NCBI GenBank assembly: GCA_903824935.1
Contig: CAIJYT010000144.1
Span: 1-42,959 of the forward strand
Direction: 5' to 3'
Length of the DNA stretch: 42,959 bases
DNA from: an uncultured Bacteroidales bacterium
GTDB taxonomy: Bacteria; Bacteroidota; Bacteroidia; Bacteroidales; FEN-979
The notes under the pieces were generated by a model, which was given only the letters and a program-made list of their open reading frames with translations, had not been told where the DNA came from and did no database searches. The translations under genes were made by a program, and so were the position numbers. This document shows positions 18,301 through 25,470 of this stretch, piece after piece; the stretch's first letter is position 1; each line of letters begins with the position of its first letter.

Positions 18301-18591
18301 GAAATTATGGGGGATCTCTCTTACTTCCTTTATGCCATCCACCCTTGTAATACAGATCCTTTTGATCTGATCATCGACAAGCATCTCGCATGCTCCGCAT
18401 TTCCCAATGCCGCATTCAAGGCTTCGTTCACGGTTTTTCAAGCTGTGGCTGTGGACCGGGAATCCTGCCTGGTGCAGGGCAGCAGCAATAGTGAACCCTT
18501 TTTCTCCGGTAACCGCCCTTCCTTCAAAAAGGAAAGTAGTGGTGTTCGGTTCGGGAATGTCAAGGATGGGGTGTTTCGTGATCTTATACAT
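15358..18591 (-). CDS. Giant fused iron-sulfur flavoprotein (HcnABC/hydroxyproline dehydrogenase-like)
   Basis: A 1077-residue protein that joins parts usually made as two or three subunits. In order: a [2Fe-2S] domain (Cys60, 65, 68, 80); an FAD/NAD oxidoreductase with GSGPAG at 121-126 and a second nucleotide fold VGAGNIG near 267-273; two [4Fe-4S] motifs (Cys461, 467, 470, 474 and 495, 498, 501, 505); a BFD-like [2Fe-2S] domain (Cys606, 608, 642, 647); and a D-amino-acid-oxidase fold from about 704, with AGGGIGG at 709-715. The parts match the alpha, gamma and beta subunits of HcnABC, opine oxidase and D-hydroxyproline dehydrogenase. The substrate is unknown; proline dehydrogenase next door suggests an imino or amino acid. 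Start chosen at 18591. Confidence 0.88.
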   Translation of the reverse strand: MYKITKHPILDIPEPNTTTFLFEGRAVTGEKGFTIAAALHQAGFPVHSHSLKNRERSLECGIGKCGACEMLVDDQIKRICITRVDGIKEVREIPHNFEPNPSEVKKNEPLKVYKSTVVIIGSGPAGLAAREELNRHKVDCIVIDNNDKIGGQFLMQTHQFFFFEKEQKFGGMRGFDIAKTLAGEDHEGIFLNSTVWDILEGGRLAVKNILTDEIYFVDSEFLIVATGAVPFMPTFENDDLPGVFTAAVVQKMMNSELTLLGKNVLTVGAGNIGYLTSYQLMQAGASVKAIIEALPNEGGFPVQANRVRRLGIPVLTSHILLKAIPNETHDGIIGAVVAECKNFKPIPGTEKIIDGIDAINICTGLVCDDQLLIKGNEVFGRKCFGAGDAIRIGEGTSAVLRGQQVAYEIIQEMGERYDYDAFLSLSKEYIDSQQHPVRIIQDPYLPGLDRMNEKGFVLIDCLYGFACNPCAFSCPNGAITKSSTSNVPEIDFNKCTGCMDCVYQCPGLAIFGYNLKKDWLFLPIEYAVEEKSECFLVDNNGKKLGEGVVEKIFRKHNKTNIARVRTVDIHGKDLTAVRGFIVKPAYPEPVEFKPYQNTAEGATYVCHCDDVTLDEIMEVIGEWKFISVDEVKHTTRLGMGACRGKRCIKRLKTRLAGTGISIVGEPTPRGPLSNQVAMGELYPRNVHEQVITEINGKKTKKIRVNAVIAGGGIGGSALFRYLSEAGKEPVLLNFGRGASWRNIAGGRPNFSVPELSDIANHNLEIFTELQHIHNIDFRPILYVTFAHDEQMLSALETSRSWSNAFMVEPKDFRKEISPRINPSMNNYLAALITKDCWQATPGRVIDLIRRIGLEKGGRIEEDCRLVDVSRVNGHYKVLALNHEKEYIEYETEIFINALGPEGGKFAKMLGFDTGLYSVKHQAFITRRLPMLGKDGSPLPMLIDRRKYKGFSAVYGQQLAETGQIIGCASPAVDPQESEKNIKVNSEDFVEIASEVFTNWIPELSSVGFQAVWAGYYVEPRMVIDPESGLFLGLRGQGFMLGQYLAKMYVDSLMGKPVPTYFARLGLSGDGMPEKAFK

Positions 18592-18600
18592 ACTTAAAAA

Positions 18601-18624
18601 ATTTCGAAGTAGCGAAGTAGCGAA
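18601..18624 (+). repeat. Octamer array upstream of the fused flavoprotein gene
   Basis: A degenerate ATTTCGAA (18601-18608) is followed by two perfect GTAGCGAA units (18609-18624). It lies nine bases upstream of the flavoprotein start codon, in opposite orientation to that gene. It is the only copy that does not touch a stop codon. Confidence 0.75.
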
Positions 18625-18722
18625 ATAAAAAATTGGTTGATGGATTGCCGGTCGGGGGATCCTGGCCGGGTTCTGGTAATGGAGTTCATAATGTAGTATC
18701 CAAGTTAGATCGGTAATAACCC

Positions 18723-18747
18723 CAGGGCAGAGCCCTGAACCCGGGTT
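18723..18747. other. Hairpin and palindrome in the flavoprotein upstream region
   Basis: CAGGGC-AGA-GCCCTG (18723-18737) is a perfect 6-bp hairpin, followed directly by the palindrome AACCCGGGTT (18738-18747). They lie in the 250-base space between the flavoprotein start and the upstream barrel gene. A -7-like TAATTTTG on the minus strand (18796-18803) would place both in the leader of the flavoprotein transcript. Confidence 0.4.
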
Positions 18748-18829
18748 CTTCCTCATTTGGCGGGGAATTTACCGGAAGTGATTAAAACGAGAATACAAAA
18801 TTACATTTTTTTGCATGAACCCACACAGC

Positions 18830-18847
18830 CTGTGAATATTTTCACAG
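18830..18847. terminator. Hairpin overlapping the stop of the outer-membrane protein gene
   Basis: CTGTGAA (18830-18836), TATT, TTCACAG (18841-18847) form a perfect 7-bp stem with a four-base loop. The stop codon of the barrel gene (18842-18844) lies in one arm. On the minus strand it is followed by a short U-poor stretch and then a run of A, so it is a modest terminator candidate. Confidence 0.45.
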
Positions 18848-19777
18848 ATGAAAATCAAATCCGAACGACAGTAAGTTTTCCATCCTGAGTTGTTTGCTTA
18901 CGTCTTCATCGTAAAACAGCCTTGTCTGGAGGCTGGTTTTAAGATAATTGTTGATCCTGTACGCAAAGAGGTTTTTCAATGTCAGATCAACCTGTGATTG
19001 GTCGGCCTTGAACAGCAATAAATCGCAATTCCATTGAAGTTTTTTACCTATTGCACGGTCCACAAGCAGGTGCATGCTTAGCCCGTATTCGATGTGCTTT
19101 CTCTGTCCCTTTTCCACTCCGTAAAATGTATCACGGCCGGTTTTATCAAAAATACCCTGATCGAGCAGCCAGGTCAGTTTAGCTGAACTCAGGCCGATAT
19201 CGATTATCCCGGTTTTTTTCAGTTCGAAGCCAAGGCCGCCCGAGAAGGTGCAGACCAGTGGGGTGAGAAAAGATGAATTTATTGTCCTGGTAACTGAACC
19301 TCCAGCTCCCGCCGAGGCATCCCAGGCATTGAATAGCCTTGTTGTAAGAATGGAAGACAGCATAAACCTTAAACCCTGTTCCAGGGAATAACTGATCCTT
19401 GTATTAAGGGTGTTTTCGTCGGTCTGGAACTTAGAGATGCTGTCAAGATAATAAACAAGCCCGAGGTTGTGAACAAGATCGTTGGTGATCTGAACCCGTT
19501 TCGAAATAATGCTGATCTTGTATTTTATGCTTTGGAGGAAGGCCAACTGGCCGGCGGTTTTATCGTCCTTGCCGTTAATGCTGGAATAGGCTGTTGCTGA
19601 AATACTGTAATCGAATTCATCGTTGAGGCTGAACCGACCTGGCAATGCCGGCAATTTTGGCCTGAAAACCAGCGAATGGCCCGAATTATCCCAGTTCAGG
19701 CCCTGGGCATCAAGTGACGCCGGAAGCAGACATGCTGCAAACAGGCAGCCCAGGAATACCATTTTCCCCATTGCCAT
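18842..19777 (-). CDS. Outer-membrane beta-barrel-like protein of unknown function
   Basis: A 311-residue exported protein. A signal peptide ends near LDAQG (about residue 25). The rest alternates polar and apolar residues in many short strands, such as SLEQGLRFMLSSILTTRLFNAW, and the protein ends in an aromatic-containing strand (FGFDFHL), both usual for outer-membrane barrels. It resembles the DUF3078 group in style, but I cannot claim membership. It follows the lipoprotein gene by 29 bases and is probably in its operon. Confidence 0.65.
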   Translation of the reverse strand: MAMGKMVFLGCLFAACLLPASLDAQGLNWDNSGHSLVFRPKLPALPGRFSLNDEFDYSISATAYSSINGKDDKTAGQLAFLQSIKYKISIISKRVQITNDLVHNLGLVYYLDSISKFQTDENTLNTRISYSLEQGLRFMLSSILTTRLFNAWDASAGAGGSVTRTINSSFLTPLVCTFSGGLGFELKKTGIIDIGLSSAKLTWLLDQGIFDKTGRDTFYGVEKGQRKHIEYGLSMHLLVDRAIGKKLQWNCDLLLFKADQSQVDLTLKNLFAYRINNYLKTSLQTRLFYDEDVSKQLRMENLLSFGFDFHL

Positions 19778-19806
19778 TCAGTGATTTGTTATGCATGAAC
19801 GACCTC

Positions 19807-20424
19807 TTATCGTGTTTTTGTTTCAGTCCTTATTAATTTCCCCGAAGCATTCCAGAAATCAAGGATGTCCATATCGACAAACAATACATTCACTTTCCCC
19901 GACTGAGCAGGCTGCGATTTAAGCGCAGAAGCTGCAATGCAAAAACTTGATTCGTTAAATTTGCCCATGAATTTTGCCCAGAAAATAACGCAGGTAAAAG
20001 CATATTTTGAAGGATCAAGATCAACCTTCTCCCCTACGGGCATCAGGTCCTTTTTAAGCCTGCCGAAAGTTGTCGATGAGTCGATCCTGCATGACTGGTT
20101 GATTTTCAGGTTCCCTGCAAAATCAGTCTCAACCCCCGAGCAGAATGTTGAATCCTGTGTGATGATACGGTAACCTGCAGAATTATAAAACTGGGACCTC
20201 CCTGGAAGGTTTTTATTTTTGCACCAGTCTACCAGGCCTGCAGAATCCCTGAATACACATAAGTATGAGGGATAGGCAGGGGAATAAAGATCCAGGTCAT
20301 GCCTCACCGATTCAACTGTTTCTATCTGAGGATCTTTGATAGCGTATTTTCTCATCATTGCCGGTTTGCAGGCAAACAATCCTGCCAATATGAGGGCCGG
20401 CAAAACAAACATCATTCGTTTCAT
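19807..20424 (-). CDS. Lipoprotein of unknown function
   Basis: A 205-residue protein with lipoprotein signal ending in LAGLFAC (Cys19). I do not recognise the mature part. It holds five more cysteines, at about 56, 68, 95, 112 and 145, and a sixth near 162, which would allow disulfides in the envelope. It lies between a terminator-like hairpin upstream and the barrel protein gene downstream, and probably makes a pair with that protein. Confidence 0.65.
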   Translation of the reverse strand: MKRMMFVLPALILAGLFACKPAMMRKYAIKDPQIETVESVRHDLDLYSPAYPSYLCVFRDSAGLVDWCKNKNLPGRSQFYNSAGYRIITQDSTFCSGVETDFAGNLKINQSCRIDSSTTFGRLKKDLMPVGEKVDLDPSKYAFTCVIFWAKFMGKFNESSFCIAASALKSQPAQSGKVNVLFVDMDILDFWNASGKLIRTETKTR

Positions 20425-20472
20425 AATCTGCTTGATTTTTTGGAAGAAAGAACCTGTATGTCGTTTTTATAA

Positions 20473-20508
20473 GGGATGCCGGGAATACAGATGAAATCCC
20501 GGCACCCC
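20473..20508 (-). terminator. GC-rich terminator hairpin before the lipoprotein gene
   Basis: Twelve-base arms GGGATGCCGGGA (20473-20484) and TCCCGGCACCCC (20497-20508) pair with one G-T wobble around a 12-base loop. On the minus strand the stem follows the secreted-protein gene and is trailed by TTATAAAAA. It therefore looks like an intrinsic terminator or attenuator between that gene and the lipoprotein gene at 20424. Confidence 0.7.
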
Positions 20509-20551
20509 CTCACCTTAACATCTATCGAAAAATGCAACACCCGGCTGATTA

Positions 20552-21043
20552 TTATATCGGGAAAGTAACCAGGTAAGAGCGTGCGGATGCATCATACACA
20601 ACAGTGTACGATCCCGATTTGATGGTGAGCTGGCTGTTCGTTCCGAGTTTCCTGGCTACAGGTTCTGAAAAAGTATATGGATCTTCAAATGCCAGGGTTC
20701 CGCTTCTAAAATAAGGAAGGGCAGATCCGTTCTCGTATTTCTGGAGGTCACCCTCGGAAACCATAAGTTCAAGCTGCCCTGCAGCATTGATTCTTGCCTG
20801 TGCCTGGCACTGGCCTGAGCCCGATCCTGCAACTTTATCAGTGCCGACTTCAATATCGAAGCAGATACCGAAGCCTGATTGGCATTGCAGCTTCGGGCGA
20901 TGAAACGTTATAATGAGCTTGATCCAGACCGAGTAACATGGCGACGGCCCGGGGTTAACATTTGCAGAAACAAATTGTCCTGCATGCACTGCACCGGCGG
21001 CAGTAAGCATGCTTACTAAAAAGATTGCAATAATTTTTTTCAT
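20552..21043 (-). CDS. Small secreted protein of unknown function
   Basis: A 163-residue protein with a signal peptide cleaved near VHAGQ (about residue 22). I do not recognise the mature part. It has five cysteines in the first 60 mature residues, including a CQSGFGICFDI stretch and GQCQAQA, and a C-terminal half of short strands (SGSYTVVYDASARSYLVTFPI). A disulfide-stabilised periplasmic or surface protein is a fair guess. Its upstream region has a promoter candidate and an unusually structured leader. Confidence 0.6.
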   Translation of the reverse strand: MKKIIAIFLVSMLTAAGAVHAGQFVSANVNPGPSPCYSVWIKLIITFHRPKLQCQSGFGICFDIEVGTDKVAGSGSGQCQAQARINAAGQLELMVSEGDLQKYENGSALPYFRSGTLAFEDPYTFSEPVARKLGTNSQLTIKSGSYTVVYDASARSYLVTFPI

Positions 21044-21360
21044 GGCTTTCAGATTTTATTTTTCCCTCTCCTGATGCGGGGAGAGGTTCCGCCGGCCCTT
21101 GATAAAGCGGGAAGGCCGTAATTCCCGCACATTAACACAAATCCTAACATTGAAAATGTCTCTTTCGTCAACTTGTATCCACAGATCCCCCTTTCTTTTT
21201 CCTCTTAATCCGGCATAAACCTGAAAGTGATATGTTATAAGAAAAAAAATATTTAATCCAATAGGAATCATTATTTTAGGATAAACGCTTGGATTTTATC
21301 TAAAAAATTTTTAGTATCTTTGCAGCGGATTTGAATCAGGATAAAAAATCAAAGGAAAAC
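21044..21360. other. 317-base divergent intergenic region with structured leader
   Basis: No gene is convincing here. On the minus side, a -7-like TAGGATTTG (21138-21146, one base longer than consensus) with TTGA at 21168-21171 would give a leader of about 90 bases. That leader contains three stems: CCTCTCC/GGAGAGG (21065-21071, 21080-21086), CGGCCCTT/AAGGCCG (21093-21100, 21112-21118) and GCGGGAA/TTCCCGC (21107-21113, 21122-21128). The last two overlap and exclude each other. The right part is AT-rich and carries the promoter of the GT5-like gene. Confidence 0.45.
21315..21322 (+). promoter_or_regulatory. -7 box for the GT5-DUF4270 genes
   Basis: TATCTTTG matches TAnnTTTG, 38 bases before the chosen start at 21361. 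TTGG at 21289-21292 may be the upstream box, though its spacing of 22 bases is slightly long. Confidence 0.5.
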
Positions 21361-22188
21361 ATGGAAAAAACAAAAGTTCTTTTTGTTACACAGGAAATCA
21401 CGCCTTATCTTAAAGACAGTCATATGGGAATGATCGGGCGTTATCTTCCTCAGGGTATCCAGGAGAAAGGTAGGGAGATCCGTACATTCATGCCCCGTTT
21501 CGGAAATATCAATGAAAGGCGAAACCAGCTGCACGAAGTCATCCGTTTATCCGGGATGAACCTTATCATAGACGAGACTGATCATCCGCTTATCATCAAA
21601 GTGGCTTCAATTCAGCAGGCCAGGATGCAGATTTATTTTATTGATAATGAGGATTACTTTCAGAGAAAATATACCTTCCACGATAAAAGCAACAAATTCT
21701 TCACCGATAACGACGAAAGGGCGATCTTTTACTCAAGGGGGGTTATAGAAACAGTTAAAAAGCTGGGCTGGGGCCCCGATATCATTCACTGCCACGGATG
21801 GATGACAAGCCTCGTTCCTCTGTATATCAAAAAAGCTTATTACGAAAATCCCCTGTTTACCGACACCAAGATCATTATCTCGCTTTATGATGATGATTTT
21901 ACAGAGGTCATGAACAAGAATTTCGCCGAGAAAGTCAAACTTGACGGAATAAATGCCAAGGACCTTAAACACTATAAGACGGCAAACTTCGTTAATCTTA
22001 TGAAATCAGCGATAGATTTCGCAGATGGCGTTATAATAGGATCACCTTCTGTTAATAAGGAAATAATGGACTACCTGAAAAATACCGATAAACCTTTCCT
22101 GAAGTTTCAGCCAATGGACAGGTATATTGACACATTTTCTGATTTCTATGATGAGATCCTTGTCGCTGAGCCGGTTTCAGTTGATTAA
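21361..22188 (+). CDS. Single-domain GT5 'glycogen synthase'-like protein
   Basis: A 275-residue protein matching only the N-terminal Rossmann half of GT5 glycogen/starch synthases: MEKTKVLFVTQEITPY at the start and DIIHCHGWMTSLVPLYIK at about 137-154. The C-terminal half that binds ADP-glucose is absent, and the KxGGL loop near the start is replaced by KDSHMGMIG. Full enzymes are about 480 residues. It is therefore unlikely to make glycogen alone; a regulatory or structural role is possible. The same short form occurs widely in Bacteroidota before DUF4270 genes, so this is not a local truncation. Start chosen at 21361. Confidence 0.82.
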   Translation: MEKTKVLFVTQEITPYLKDSHMGMIGRYLPQGIQEKGREIRTFMPRFGNINERRNQLHEVIRLSGMNLIIDETDHPLIIKVASIQQARMQIYFIDNEDYFQRKYTFHDKSNKFFTDNDERAIFYSRGVIETVKKLGWGPDIIHCHGWMTSLVPLYIKKAYYENPLFTDTKIIISLYDDDFTEVMNKNFAEKVKLDGINAKDLKHYKTANFVNLMKSAIDFADGVIIGSPSVNKEIMDYLKNTDKPFLKFQPMDRYIDTFSDFYDEILVAEPVSVD

Positions 22189-22208
22189 CCAAAAGATTCG
22201 ATAAGCCA

Positions 22209-23555
22209 TTGAAGTCAAAACTCCGTTATCTTCTGCCATCGCTCGTCCTGCTTTGCCTGACCATTCTGGTAAATTATTCGTGCAAGAAAGATCCATACCA
22301 GGTAGGTCTTGACCTGCTGCCCCCAAGCGACACCCTTAAAATTAAATCAACCGATACCTGTACTGTCATTGCTTACACTGAACGCGTTGATTCCGTTGCA
22401 ACCAGCAACTGTTCAGAGCTGTCACTCGGAAGCATTGCCGATCCGATATTCGGCAATTCAACTATTAGTCTATATACACAACTACAGCCTTCCTCCACAT
22501 CGGTAGATTTTGGCACAGCCCCTGCAGTTGATTCACTTATCCTCATGCTTTATTATTCGGGCTACTATGGTGATACTACAACCCAGCAAAAGATCAGGGT
22601 ATATGAAGTGGCACAGGACATGCGCCTCGATTCGGGATATTATTCCAACAGGCAGATGCAGGTCTATCCGACCCTCCTGGCTGACCTTTCATTTAAGCCT
22701 CATCCAAAAGACAGCGTTAAAATTAAGGGCACCATGTATTCTGCTCACATCAGGCTGAACCTGAGCAAGTATTCAAATTATTTTGCGAATAAATTATTGT
22801 ACGGCCCGCCTTCGGTTTATTCCACAACCGCTATGTTCAGTACATTTATGAAAGGTTTGTATATAGAAACCGAGGCGGTGAACTCCGGAGGGGCATTGCT
22901 GCATTTCGACATCTCGTCAAGCCTGTCAAAAATGTTGATGTATTTCCATAACTCAACTGCCGACTCACTCGCCTATTCCTACCTTCTGAATTCAACCTGT
23001 GCCAGGTTCCTTCATATAGATCATCACAATTATTTCAATGCTGCCCAGGATCTTAAACAGCAAATTTTTAACAGGGATACACTGCTTGGTAAAAACATGC
23101 TTTACCTCCAGGGGCTTGGAGGTACAAGGATCAGGTTCCGCATGCCTTATATCATGAATTTTGCAAAGAACAGGAAGGTTGCAATCAACGATGCTTTATT
23201 GCAGTTCAACAATGCTTCTACCGACACTACACTGAAACCGCCCCCTCTCCTGATCTGTATCCGCGACAGCGCCGGTCTTGTTGGTTCCGTTATCGACGAA
23301 CTTGAAGGCACATCTTACTTCGGCGGGTCTTACAATAAGTCCTCCGGTTCATATTTCTTCAGACTTACCCGCCATATACAGAAACTCATAACAGGTTATT
23401 ATTCAATAAACCGGGATCTGTATATTCAGGTAAATGATCCACTGAAGAATATTATATATCCCAACCGTGTCACCATCAATGGTTATAAACCATTATTACC
23501 TGGCGCACTTCCTTCAAGGTTCAGGTTGCTTATAACCTACACACTGCTCAATTAA
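22209..23555 (+). CDS. DUF4270 lipoprotein
   Basis: A 448-residue envelope protein with a lipoprotein-like signal ending at NYSC (Cys25). The segment KKDPYQVGLDLLPPSDTL directly after the cysteine, and the many short beta strands that follow, are typical of DUF4270 proteins in Bacteroidota, whose function is unknown. The only usable start is TTG at 22209, 20 bases after the GT5 stop; no in-frame ATG lies nearby. It is followed by glmS, an order seen in related genomes. Confidence 0.8.
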   Translation: MKSKLRYLLPSLVLLCLTILVNYSCKKDPYQVGLDLLPPSDTLKIKSTDTCTVIAYTERVDSVATSNCSELSLGSIADPIFGNSTISLYTQLQPSSTSVDFGTAPAVDSLILMLYYSGYYGDTTTQQKIRVYEVAQDMRLDSGYYSNRQMQVYPTLLADLSFKPHPKDSVKIKGTMYSAHIRLNLSKYSNYFANKLLYGPPSVYSTTAMFSTFMKGLYIETEAVNSGGALLHFDISSSLSKMLMYFHNSTADSLAYSYLLNSTCARFLHIDHHNYFNAAQDLKQQIFNRDTLLGKNMLYLQGLGGTRIRFRMPYIMNFAKNRKVAINDALLQFNNASTDTTLKPPPLLICIRDSAGLVGSVIDELEGTSYFGGSYNKSSGSYFFRLTRHIQKLITGYYSINRDLYIQVNDPLKNIIYPNRVTINGYKPLLPGALPSRFRLLITYTLLN

Positions 23556-23573
23556 GTTCTTTCTATTAATTAT

Positions 23574-23581
23574 TATCTTTG
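23574..23581 (+). promoter_or_regulatory. -7 box for glmS
   Basis: TATCTTTG matches the consensus 19 bases before the glmS start codon. No convincing upstream box is seen at 19-21 bases, so strength is uncertain. Confidence 0.45.
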
Positions 23582-23600
23582 AACTTTAAATGGTTTTGTT

Positions 23601-25439
23601 ATGTGCGGAATTGTAGCATATGTCGGCCCTAAACAAGCTTACCCTATACTTATTAAAGGCTTGCGCAGGCTTGAATACAGAGGATATGACAGTGCCGGTG
23701 TTTGCCTGCTGAACAGCGAGTTGAAAGTATGGAAATGCAAGGGTAAAGTTTCGGAACTGGAAAAATATATTGAAGGCCAGGACCTGGGAGGTACCATCGG
23801 AATGGCACACACCCGCTGGGCCACTCACGGGGAACCCAACCAGGTCAATGCCCATCCCCACTACTCCCAGAGCAAGCATCTCTCGATCATCCATAACGGG
23901 ATCATTGAGAACTATCTTGTCCTCCGCAAGGAATTACTGCAAAGAGGCTTTGAATTTACAAGCGATACCGATACCGAGGTCCTGATACACCTTATTGAAG
24001 ATATTCAGCATAACGAAAACGTCAGTGTTGAAGAAGCAGTACGTATCGCCCTCACCCAGGTTATAGGGGCTTATGCCATAGTTGTTCTTTCACAGGATCA
24101 TCCCGATATGATCATAGCAGCACGCAAGGGCAGCCCTATGGTCATCGGTATCGGGGAGGATGAGTTTTTCGTCGCCTCCGACGCTACTCCCATTATAGAA
24201 TATACCGATAACGTGGTTTTCATGAACGACGAGGAGATCGCCGTGATGGAACGGCACAAGGAACTCAAAATGAAGACTATCCGAAACCAGGCCAGGACAC
24301 CTTATATCCAGAAACTTGAGATGAGCCTGACTGCCATTGAAAAAGGCGGATTTCCTCATTTCATGTTAAAGGAGATCTTTGAACAGCCTCATTCCATTGA
24401 GGATTCCATGCGCGGCCGCCTGCACCTTGACCAGGATTGCGTGACGCTCGGCGGTATCAGTGATTTTCTTCCAAAGATTCTCAATGCCGACCGCATCATC
24501 ATAACCGCATGCGGAACATCCTGGCATGCCGGCCTTGTGGGGGAATACATCATCGAAGACCTCGCCCGCATCCCTGTCGAAGTTGAATACTCTTCCGAAT
24601 TCCGATACCGGAACCCGGTGATCGGCGAAAAAGACGTTATTATCGCCATTTCCCAGTCAGGTGAAACCGCTGATACACTGGCAGCCATTGAACTGGCAAA
24701 GTCGAAAGGGGCTACTGTACTGGGTATCTGCAATGTAGTCGGATCATCCATTGCCCGGGCAACTCACGCAGGGGTTTACACCCATGCCGGGCCAGAGATC
24801 GGAGTCGCATCCACCAAGGCATTTACAGCACAGGTTGTTGTGCTTACCCTGATAGGCCTGCTGCTTGCCGAAAAGAAAGGCAGCATCCCTGAATCCCAGC
24901 TCCACAAGCTTAGGTTTGAACTCGGACTGATCCCGTCTAAAGTTGAAAAAATACTGCAGAGGGCCGATGCCATTAAAAAAATTGCAACTATATATCAGGA
25001 CAGCACGAATGCCCTCTACCTTGGCCGCGGGTATAATTTCCCTGTCGCTCTTGAAGGAGCCCTTAAACTCAAGGAAATTTCATACATCCACGCCGAAGGA
25101 TATCCTGCCGCCGAAATGAAACACGGCCCCATTGCGCTGATTGATAAGAATATGCCTGTATTGTTCATTGCCCCAAAACATGGGATCTACGAAAAAGTGA
25201 TCACGAACATTGAGGAAGTAAGAGCCCGCAAAGGCAACATCATCGCAATCATCACCGAAGGAGATGAAAGTGTACGCAAACTGGCCGATCAGTTTATCGA
25301 AATCCCCGACACCGCCGAAATGCTGGTGCCCCTTCTTGCGACTATCCCGCTGCAGCTCTTATCATATTACGTTGCCGTAATGCGCGGATGCAACGTAGAC
25401 CAACCTCGTAACCTGGCCAAGAGTGTAACGGTGGAATAA
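23601..25439 (+). CDS. glmS: Glutamine-fructose-6-phosphate aminotransferase
   Basis: A 612-residue enzyme that makes glucosamine-6-phosphate from fructose-6-phosphate and glutamine, the entry to peptidoglycan and lipopolysaccharide amino sugars. The N-terminal MCGIVAYVG places the catalytic cysteine at position 2. Two SIS domains follow (ITACGTSWHAG near 300; GRGYNFPVALEGALKLKEISYIHAEG near 475-500), and the C-terminus DQPRNLAKSVTVE is canonical. Length is normal. No glmS ribozyme-like sequence lies in the 45-base upstream gap. Confidence 0.99.
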   Translation: MCGIVAYVGPKQAYPILIKGLRRLEYRGYDSAGVCLLNSELKVWKCKGKVSELEKYIEGQDLGGTIGMAHTRWATHGEPNQVNAHPHYSQSKHLSIIHNGIIENYLVLRKELLQRGFEFTSDTDTEVLIHLIEDIQHNENVSVEEAVRIALTQVIGAYAIVVLSQDHPDMIIAARKGSPMVIGIGEDEFFVASDATPIIEYTDNVVFMNDEEIAVMERHKELKMKTIRNQARTPYIQKLEMSLTAIEKGGFPHFMLKEIFEQPHSIEDSMRGRLHLDQDCVTLGGISDFLPKILNADRIIITACGTSWHAGLVGEYIIEDLARIPVEVEYSSEFRYRNPVIGEKDVIIAISQSGETADTLAAIELAKSKGATVLGICNVVGSSIARATHAGVYTHAGPEIGVASTKAFTAQVVVLTLIGLLLAEKKGSIPESQLHKLRFELGLIPSKVEKILQRADAIKKIATIYQDSTNALYLGRGYNFPVALEGALKLKEISYIHAEGYPAAEMKHGPIALIDKNMPVLFIAPKHGIYEKVITNIEEVRARKGNIIAIITEGDESVRKLADQFIEIPDTAEMLVPLLATIPLQLLSYYVAVMRGCNVDQPRNLAKSVTVE

Positions 25440-25446
25440 ACCATCA

Positions 25447-25463
25447 CCGTGATCCGATCACGG
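25447..25463. terminator. Hairpin between convergent glmS and sodB
   Basis: CCGTGAT (25447-25453), CCG, ATCACGG (25457-25463) form a perfect 7-bp stem in the 31-base space between the two stop codons. It is followed on the + strand by a further CACGG word and TTAAAA. It would serve both genes. Confidence 0.6.
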
Positions 25464-25470
25464 TTCACGG

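Noticed and set aside
18592-18756. N-terminal extension of the fused flavoprotein
   Set aside because: The added 55 residues are unlike the [2Fe-2S] domain start, include the octamer array read through, and lack conservation features; Met at 18591 fits the domain start.
18625-18841. Possible small gene or mobile element remnant upstream of the flavoprotein gene
   Set aside because: Only short hairpins and a promoter-like box were found; no terminal repeats, target duplications or coding signature.
21056-21271. 71-codon open frame upstream of the secreted-protein gene
   Set aside because: It lies in the structured leader and promoter region, has no recognisable family and would overlap the promoter candidate.
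23556-23600. glmS ribozyme or riboswitch upstream of glmS
   Set aside because: The 45-base gap is too short for a glmS ribozyme and holds only a -7 box.
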